From the NCBI RefSeq assembly GCF_000759835.1, contig NZ_BBNB01000019.1, forward strand, positions 1 through 56,297: a DNA stretch of 56,297 nucleotides, read 5' to 3'. The stretch is from Citrobacter sedlakii NBRC 105722 (GTDB lineage Bacteria; Pseudomonadota; Gammaproteobacteria; Enterobacterales; Enterobacteriaceae). A program made the position numbers and the translations under genes. A model generated the notes under the pieces. It did not search any database and was not told where the DNA came from. It worked only from the letters and a program-made list of their open reading frames with translations. Shown one piece after another: positions 47,318-53,370 of this stretch (positions are counted from its first letter, which is position 1; each line of letters starts with the position of its first letter).

Positions 47318-48883
47318 ATGTTTTTGCGTAACGTGAAAATTCGTTCAAAGTTATTTATCGCGTTTGGTTTGTTTATTGTGCTGATGATGGTGAGTTCCGG
47401 TTTGTCGATATTTAGCCTGGATCGTGCGAATCGTGGTATGCAAAACATCCTGACCGACGATTATCCGATCACGGTAAAAGCCAACAAACTTATCGACAAT
47501 TTTCAGGAGTATGTCAGCACGCAACAACTGATGCTGATGGATGAAGAAGGGCGTTGGACAGGGGCTTCGCAGGCCCGGCTCGACGCGATAAGCCAGCAGA
47601 TTAGCCTTCTGCTGGACGAGCTAAGCGCGGCGCCGCTCGACGATAAATCGAAAACGGTGATAGCAGACATTCGCGACGTGCGTGAGCAGTATCTTGCCTC
47701 GCAACACCGTATCCAGGCGGCGGTGCAAAGTCACAACCGTCAGGCGGCAATGCAGGAGATGATGACCACCACGGTAAACGTGCAGCAGGCGTATAAAGAT
47801 AAAGTGATGGCGCTTATCGCCATCGAAGACGCGCAGATGCTAAAAGCAGGCGAGCAAGTGGAGAGCGATTTTAAAGCCAACCGGATCCTGCTTGTCGCCC
47901 TGGCGCTGGCAGGCATTGTCGCTGGCTGCGTTATGGGGCTGTACATCGTGCGTTCCATTACCCGACCACTGGACGACGCTGTCCAGTTTGCCGAAGCGAT
48001 CGCCCAGGGCGACCTGACCCGCACTATCGCCTGCGAACAGCGGGACGAAACCGGCGTATTGCTGCAGGCGCTGATGACCATGAAAAACCGCCTGCAAGAG
48101 ATTGTGCAGGAGGTACAAAACGGCTCGGAGAATATTTCCAGCGCGGCGGCGCAGATTGTGGCTGGCAACCAGGATCTGGCGGCGCGTACCGAAGAGCAGG
48201 CCAGCTCGGTTGAACAAACTGCCGCGTCGATGGAACAGATCACCGCGACGGTGAAAAACACAGCGGAACATACCGGAGAAGCGACGAAGCTCTCTGCGGG
48301 GGCGGCGACCGTAGTGAAAAACAACGGTGAAATGATGAATCAGGTCACGCAAAAAATGCGCGTCATAAATGAAACCGCTAACCGCATGTCCGACATCATT
48401 AATCTGATTGACTCTATTGCCTTCCAGACCAACATACTGGCGCTGAACGCTGCCGTAGAAGCGGCGCGTGCGGGTGAACACGGGCGTGGGTTCGCGGTAG
48501 TGGCGGGTGAAGTGCGGCAGTTGGCGCAGAAAAGCGCTTCGTCCGCCAGCGAGATCCGTAATCTGATTGAAGATTCCACCGGTCAGACTCAGGAGGGAAT
48601 GCTGCTGGTCGAAAAAGCGAATGCGCTAATCAACGGTATGGTGAGTAATGTTGAGGAAATGGACGTGATCCTGCGGGAAATCGGCCAGGCCAGTCGCGAA
48701 CAGACCGACGGAATTTCGCAGATCAACAGCGCGATTGGCCTGATCGACGCCACCACGCAACAGAACTCCTGTCTGGTGGAGGAGTCCGTTGCCGCGGCAG
48801 CGTCACTGAATGAGCAGGCGCTTCACTTAAAAGAGCTGGTGAAAGTGTTCCGTGTCAGGGAAGACGACGCGCAGCCAGCTTAA
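47318..48883 (+). CDS. mcpC: Methyl-accepting chemotaxis protein, McpC-like
   Basis: A 521-residue transmembrane chemoreceptor. Membrane segment 1 is at ~11-33, a four-helix-bundle-type periplasmic domain at ~34-188, segment 2 at ~190-212, then HAMP ([17 protein letters not shown]) and a signalling hairpin with [24 protein letters not shown]. It lacks the NWETF tail of Tsr/Tar, so it probably relies on other receptors for adaptation. The position beside aer and the sequence recall Salmonella McpC (a cystine-repellent receptor), which is my memory and not tested; E. coli K-12 has no receptor here. A GGGAGGGG ribosome site sets the start. Confidence 0.85.
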   Translation: MFLRNVKIRSKLFIAFGLFIVLMMVSSGLSIFSLDRANRGMQNILTDDYPITVKANKLIDNFQEYVSTQQLMLMDEEGRWTGASQARLDAISQQISLLLDELSAAPLDDKSKTVIADIRDVREQYLASQHRIQAAVQSHNRQAAMQEMMTTTVNVQQAYKDKVMALIAIEDAQMLKAGEQVESDFKANRILLVALALAGIVAGCVMGLYIVRSITRPLDDAVQFAEAIAQGDLTRTIACEQRDETGVLLQALMTMKNRLQEIVQEVQNGSENISSAAAQIVAGNQDLAARTEEQASSVEQTAASMEQITATVKNTAEHTGEATKLSAGAATVVKNNGEMMNQVTQKMRVINETANRMSDIINLIDSIAFQTNILALNAAVEAARAGEHGRGFAVVAGEVRQLAQKSASSASEIRNLIEDSTGQTQEGMLLVEKANALINGMVSNVEEMDVILREIGQASREQTDGISQINSAIGLIDATTQQNSCLVEESVAAAASLNEQALHLKELVKVFRVREDDAQPA

Positions 48884-49587
48884 TCCAGTTGAGTGATTTC
48901 CAGCGCCGCGCGGTCGATCACGCCAGTGATCTGTTTTAACTGCGCGTCGCTGAGATTCCCTTGATTCACTTTCAGGTCCAGCACCGCCTTGAAATTGTCC
49001 AGCGCCCGCTTCATCTGCGGATTCTTACGCAGTTCAGCGCCAACATTACGCGCAGTGATCCGCGCCTGAATGTGTCCGAGGTGTTCCTGGTTCTCCTCCA
49101 GCCATTGTGCGCCGGACGTGGTAAGGGTGATTTTCTTCCGTCCGCCGTCTTCTTCGCTAATGGTGATAAGCGCCTGCTCCTGTAAAAAATCGAGCGTTGG
49201 ATAGATCACGCCCGGGCTGGGGGTATAGTTCCCTTGAGTCAAATTTTCGATAGCTTTGATCAGCTCGTAGCCATGACTGGCCTCACGGGAGAGGATATCC
49301 AGAATCACCAGACGCAGCTCGCCATGTCCGAAGAAGCGTTGGCGTCTTCCGCCGCCTCTGCCATGACGTTGCCCACACCTGCCGTGATGATGACTTTCGC
49401 CGTTACACCCGCCGTGATGATGATTTTCGCCATTACATCCGCCGTGATGATGACCTTCGCTGTGACAGCCGCCCTGGTGGCGACCTTCGCCGGAACAGCA
49501 GCCCTCATGATGCTCCCCTTCGCCGGAACAGCAGCCCTCATGATGCTCCCCTTCGCCGTTGCAGCAACCCTCGTGATGATGTCGCAT
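48880..49587 (-). CDS. yqjI: Metal-responsive PadR-family repressor YqjI
   Basis: A 235-residue repressor. In E. coli YqjI represses itself and yqjH and is inactivated by nickel, disturbing iron balance. The DNA-binding PadR domain is at ~85-165 ([28 protein letters not shown]). The first ~72 residues are an extended His/Cys-rich tract of tandem units, HHEGCCxGEG (three times) then HHHGGCxGE (about four), with ten cysteines; E. coli YqjI is about 207 residues with a shorter tract. The stop codon overlaps the convergent chemoreceptor stop by 3-4 bases. Confidence 0.93.
   Translation of the reverse strand: MRHHHEGCCNGEGEHHEGCCSGEGEHHEGCCSGEGRHQGGCHSEGHHHGGCNGENHHHGGCNGESHHHGRCGQRHGRGGGRRQRFFGHGELRLVILDILSREASHGYELIKAIENLTQGNYTPSPGVIYPTLDFLQEQALITISEEDGGRKKITLTTSGAQWLEENQEHLGHIQARITARNVGAELRKNPQMKRALDNFKAVLDLKVNQGNLSDAQLKQITGVIDRAALEITQLD
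49372..49587. repeat. Tandem 30-33-bp repeats encoding the YqjI metal-binding tract
   Basis: Three 33-base units then three to four 30-base units, near-identical between neighbours, all in the yqjI reading frame. Each codes for a His2-3/Cys1-2 cluster. The periodicity explains the length difference from E. coli YqjI and makes expansion or contraction by slippage likely. Confidence 0.85.
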
Positions 49588-49606
49588 AGGTTTCTCCTGA
49601 TGTTTA

Positions 49607-49637
49607 TTAGATATATCTAATTTATATCTAAATCTTT
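49607..49637. promoter_or_regulatory. YqjI operator before yqjI
   Basis: TTAGATATATCTAA (49607-49620) is a perfect palindrome and is followed by a second partial copy, TATATCTAAAT. It is 20 bases upstream of the yqjI ATG. A related CGATATATCTGA stands before yqjH. Assignment to YqjI is inference from the pair. Confidence 0.65.
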
Positions 49638-49745
49638 GATTTTGGCAAGCTGTGCAATGAAAATTTTATAATGTATTGAATTTAATGCTTATTTGTAGCG
49701 GGTGAGGCTTTATAAAACAGTATCGAAAAATCGCTTGCAATCATC

Positions 49746-49793
49746 TTGATTAGCAATCATTATCATTTGAAAATTAAATTCGATATATCTGAT
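49746..49793 (+). promoter_or_regulatory. yqjH control region: Fur box and YqjI-like site
   Basis: AATCATTATCATTTGA (49755-49770) carries the right half of the Fur box consensus fully, in a partly matching 19-base site starting at 49746. TCGATATATCTGA (49780-49792) repeats the palindrome core seen before yqjI. Both Fur and YqjI control yqjH in E. coli. Confidence 0.6.
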
Positions 49794-49813
49794 TATTTCA
49801 CGAAGGCAGCGAC

Positions 49814-50581
49814 ATGACCGACATCACCTCACGTTATCCTCAACGCGTGCGCAACGAATTGCGTTTTCGCGAACTTACCGTTTTGCGCGCGGAACGTATC
49901 AGCGCAGGCTTTCAACGCATTGTACTGGGCGGCGACGCGCTGAAAGGCTTTTGCTCACACGGCTTTGACGATCACACGAAAGTCTTTTTCCCCCAGGCTG
50001 GCGCTCCGTTTGTCCCTCCAACGGTCACTGACGAAGGCATTGTCTGGGGAGAGGGCGCACGCCCGGCGTCCCGTGACTACACGCCGCTTTACGATGAAGC
50101 GCGTCATGAACTGGCGCTGGATTTCTTCATTCACGATGGCGGCGTGGCGAGCCGCTGGGCGATGCAGGCTCGCGAAGGGGACACGGTGACCATCGGCGGG
50201 CCGCGTGGTTCGCTGGTGGTGCCGGAGGATTATGCATACCAGGTTTATGTTTGCGATGAGTCAGGCATGCCCGCGCTGCGTCGGCGTCTGGAAGCGCTTA
50301 GCCGCTTGCCGGTCAGGCCGTCGGTGACCGCGCTGGTGAGCGTCAACGATCCTGCTTATCGGGATTACCTGGCGCATCTTGACGGGTTCAACATAGAATG
50401 GCTGGCGCACGACGAGCAGGCGATTGATGCGCGACTGGCGCAATTGTCGGTGCCAGCGGCAGATTACTTTATCTGGGTCACCGGAGAAGGAAAGGTGGTC
50501 AAAAACCTCAGCCGCCGTTTCGAAAGCGATGCGTTTGACCCGCAGTTGGTGCGCGCGGCGGCCTACTGGCATCGAAAATAA
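49814..50581 (+). CDS. yqjH: NADPH-dependent ferric-chelate reductase YqjH
   Basis: A 255-residue flavoprotein of the siderophore-interacting family that reduces ferric iron in chelates such as ferric-dihydroxybenzoate in the cytoplasm. The FAD-binding stretch SRDYTPLY is at ~93-100, and GPRGSLVVPEDY follows; the NADPH part is the C-terminal half ending VRAAAYWHRK. The ATG has a CGAAGGCAGC context. It is divergent from yqjI across the shared control gap. Confidence 0.95.
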   Translation: MTDITSRYPQRVRNELRFRELTVLRAERISAGFQRIVLGGDALKGFCSHGFDDHTKVFFPQAGAPFVPPTVTDEGIVWGEGARPASRDYTPLYDEARHELALDFFIHDGGVASRWAMQAREGDTVTIGGPRGSLVVPEDYAYQVYVCDESGMPALRRRLEALSRLPVRPSVTALVSVNDPAYRDYLAHLDGFNIEWLAHDEQAIDARLAQLSVPAADYFIWVTGEGKVVKNLSRRFESDAFDPQLVRAAAYWHRK

Positions 50582-50607
50582 GGCCGTCCGTGGCCCCATT
50601 GCTGCAG

Positions 50608-50637
50608 GCCGGGTAAGGTGTTTTCGCACCACCCGGC
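50608..50637. repeat. REP-like hairpin after yqjH
   Basis: GCCGGGTAAGGTG and CACCACCCGGC pair around a TTTTCG loop, 26 bases past the yqjH stop. It marks the edge of the conserved block; from here the sequence no longer follows E. coli. Confidence 0.65.
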
Positions 50638-50848
50638 AAAAAGGCGATGTCAGAAAATTCGCCAGGATATTTCGTTCTGCCATTAAGATTATCCTAAATA
50701 ATGGGGGTAATTTAGCCGACTGTTTACCGTAACGTTTTATTATTTTCACATTAACTGGAAAATTTAGGACTTTTCAGTTCCAAAAAACTATAAATCCATC
50801 GCGACTGCCGTTAGGATAGCTTTTCCAAAATTACTGACTCGCTATATC

Positions 50849-51340
50849 ATGTTCTACACAAAAGTCTTCATGTTGCTGTGTGCATTAAGCATTGGCACCT
50901 TTCTTTTTCTTTCAATTCGCTATTTGCTGACGTCGCCGTTTAGTACGAATAATCTGTTGTCCGAACAGCGAATGCGTGACCAGCGTATTATTGAGGAGAT
51001 TCTTCACGTTTGGCCCTATGAAGAAACAGTGGGCTGTACGCAGTACTATTTGCATCCGGCGATTATTCATCAAATCTCACATCGCATGGAGCAGGCTGAA
51101 AAATTTAACGATAGCGACTATCGCCTGCATGATGAAACGCTCGAACTGGCGAAACGTGAATTCATTTTTTCGATCATCGAACTTAATTATACAATATACG
51201 CATTCCTGCTCTCTGAAGGCTCGGAATACAACGACTATCGCGACAAAATAGGCATCAAGTCGCAAATGATGATCGAAAAGTACGACCGCTTTCTTTTCAC
51301 CTGTAAGCGGAAAAACCACACCGTTTTACTCCCTTCCTGA
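50849..51340 (+). CDS. Unrecognised single-pass membrane protein
   Basis: A 163-residue reading frame that I do not recognise. It begins MFYTKVFMLLCALSIGTFLFLSIRYLL, a single hydrophobic helix at ~6-26 without a clear signal-cleavage site, followed by a charged, mostly helical domain with two cysteines (in ETVGCTQYY and LFTCKRK). No good ribosome site precedes the ATG. Base composition is more AT-rich than the yqjH and adhesin genes around it. It stands alone between yqjH and the secretion gene, on the same strand as both. It could be a host accessory gene or a remnant of a transferred segment; no function is proposed. Confidence 0.55.
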   Translation: MFYTKVFMLLCALSIGTFLFLSIRYLLTSPFSTNNLLSEQRMRDQRIIEEILHVWPYEETVGCTQYYLHPAIIHQISHRMEQAEKFNDSDYRLHDETLELAKREFIFSIIELNYTIYAFLLSEGSEYNDYRDKIGIKSQMMIEKYDRFLFTCKRKNHTVLLPS

Positions 51341-51989
51341 TTTCCCGCATTAACACGCTCACCTCGGCATGGATGCTAACTGATTGGAATAATATTGTTT
51401 CTAATTTGTTATCCGCCTGAAAACTGATCCGGTTTAATTTTAGTCAGGGATGAACAATACTGATGAATCTCTGTGCACTCCATGGCTTTTTAGTTCAAAA
51501 TTTCAGCAAGTAAAGGGCCTTTCAGAGTGTTTAAGATCTTTGGTTGAAATATCATGTTCTTGTTTTTATTGGGTTTAGTTCTTCATGGTTACAATCAGAA
51601 ATCATTTAAGATGAATTAAGGTTATTTTTCTTTCCTCGTTTACCCCGACACCTCAGAATATTCTTCAACCCGTGATGCCAGCGATAGGTAACGCTTACCC
51701 TGAATACCCGGGAAAGTGTCTTTTCTGGACGCTGGAAAATGTCATACAGACGTAGTGATGATGACGTTTTTCAACTTTGTTTGTCACGGACAGGTATATG
51801 TCGTTATCAGTGTGGGCATTATTTAAGCTCAGGGGAGACTGACCGTTAAATTCAGCGGAATGCGCTGAAGACACATTGATAAGGGCATATCTCATAGCAG
51901 GCTTCATTATTTTCCATATCGCTCTGAAAAAGAAAAGTGTGGAGGCATCGGTCAGCCTGAAGAAAGCCATTTTAATTAGGATATATGTT
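51341..51989. other. Long AT-rich gap before the adhesin locus
   Basis: About 650 bases without a gene I can support. It is AT-rich in the first 300 bases and then closer to average. Short open frames on both strands (for example minus strand 51695-51970) have no recognisable protein. It presumably holds the promoter and a long untranslated leader of the secretion gene, or decayed coding sequence. Confidence 0.5.
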
Positions 51990-53300
51990 GTGAGTATGCG
52001 TTTTGTTTTTTCATTGGTGACGTTAACCCTTGCACTTTGCGGCGCTTCTGTTTCTTGCTTCGCGGCATTAGCGAATGTTGAAGAGACGAATCTGAAAGAA
52101 AGTATTTTATTTGCTTTAGATCGCGACCCGGCAATTAGCCGTCAGGCCGCGCAAATGGGAATCGGCCAGGCAATGACAAAAGAGGCGAAAAGCGGCTGGA
52201 TGCCGCAAATTGGCTTAACGGCGAGTACCGGTCACAGCCAGACAACGGATTCCAGTGGCTCGTTAAATAATTCTGCAGCCTGGGGAATTACCGTTACGCA
52301 ATTAGTGTATGACTTTGGTAAAACCAATAGCGCTATTGCCCAGTCGGAAGCGCAATACGAAAGTTATCGCTATCAGTTGATGGCCACCCTTTCGGAAGTG
52401 GCGGAAAAAGCCGCGCAGGGTTATGTCGAAGTGAAACGCTATAGCGCCTTAGTGAATGCGGCACGAGAGAACATCGCCGCGCTGGAGAAAATTCAGCATC
52501 TGGCGCAACTGCGCGCTGGCGCAGGTCTTAGCTCGACCTCTGACGATCTGCAAACCCAGACCCGCATTGCCGGGATGCGAGCGACGCTGGAGCAGTACGA
52601 CGCCGCGTTGCAAAAAGCGAAAGCGGTGCTGGCGGTACAGACCGGTATCAGTGCCCATCGTTACGCCCGTCTGCCGGAGAACCTGGAAGCCAAACAGGTC
52701 GCCGTTGACGATATCGATTATTCCAGAATCCCTGCCGTGCTGTCCGCACGCGCTATGGTGACATCCGCACAGCACGGCATTGATCGGGCGAAAGCCCAAC
52801 ATCTGCCCACGCTCAGCCTGAAAGCGGGACGCACCCGTTATGAATCTGACAATCGCGGCTACTGGGACGATCAAATCCAGCTCAGCGTGGATGCGCCGCT
52901 GTATCAGGGGGGTGCGGTTTCCGCGCGCGTTGATCAGGCGCAGGGGGCAAAGGCGATGGCCGCTTCAGAAGAAGAAAAAGCGCGATTCGACATTCTGCAA
53001 AAAGCCTCATCGGCAATGGCGGACTGGAAAGGCGCACGCGGTCGTGAAGATGCCGGCAAATTCCAGCTGGTTAACGCCATGCAAACCCGCAGCGTTTACA
53101 AAAACGAATACACCCTGAGCAAAAAAAGCATCAACGACCTGCTGAGCGTCGAACAGGACGTCTGGCAGGCGCAATCTTCACGCATTAATGCTGAATACGA
53201 CGGCTGGAGCGCCGCCATTCAGTACGCGACGGCAGTCGACAACCTGTTGCCCCTTATCGGGATTGAAAAACAGGCATCTAAAAAATTGCCCGATCTCTAA
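51990..53300 (+). CDS. TolC-family outer-membrane protein of a type I secretion system
   Basis: A 436-residue outer-membrane efflux protein of the TolC/LapE type. A signal peptide (MRFVFSLVTLTLALCGASVSCFA) is followed by two OEP repeats (roughly 35-215 and 235-420), each with long helices and a short strand pair; motifs such as VTQLVYDFGKTNSAI and LSVDAPLYQGGAVSARV are typical. AGGA stands eight bases before a GTG at 51990, so that codon is preferred to the ATG at 51996. It is 70 bases ahead of a giant adhesin and most likely the exit channel for it. The ABC ATPase and membrane-fusion partners are not in the window. Confidence 0.85.
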   Translation: MSMRFVFSLVTLTLALCGASVSCFAALANVEETNLKESILFALDRDPAISRQAAQMGIGQAMTKEAKSGWMPQIGLTASTGHSQTTDSSGSLNNSAAWGITVTQLVYDFGKTNSAIAQSEAQYESYRYQLMATLSEVAEKAAQGYVEVKRYSALVNAARENIAALEKIQHLAQLRAGAGLSSTSDDLQTQTRIAGMRATLEQYDAALQKAKAVLAVQTGISAHRYARLPENLEAKQVAVDDIDYSRIPAVLSARAMVTSAQHGIDRAKAQHLPTLSLKAGRTRYESDNRGYWDDQIQLSVDAPLYQGGAVSARVDQAQGAKAMAASEEEKARFDILQKASSAMADWKGARGREDAGKFQLVNAMQTRSVYKNEYTLSKKSINDLLSVEQDVWQAQSSRINAEYDGWSAAIQYATAVDNLLPLIGIEKQASKKLPDL

Positions 53301-53370
53301 TCCATTTTACTCGCAGCACCATGACCTCAGGGACGCGACCCGCAAGCGTAGTACTGATTAACTGACCTTT

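Noticed and set aside
49380..49570. Regularly spaced direct repeats resembling a CRISPR array
   Set aside because: The repeats are 30-33 bases with no unique spacers, stay in one reading frame and encode the His/Cys tract of YqjI.
49372..49587. yqjI repeat tract as assembly artefact
   Set aside because: The units differ by ordered substitutions and unit length and keep the frame, which fits biological expansion better than a collapse or misjoin.
51695..51970. 91-codon minus-strand frame before the secretion gene
   Set aside because: No ribosome site, no family, and low-complexity composition; probably chance in AT-rich DNA.
50582..51990. ileX-type tRNA gene expected after yqjH
   Set aside because: I looked for a cloverleaf with the T-loop GTTCAA motif and found none here; the tRNA, if present, lies beyond the window.
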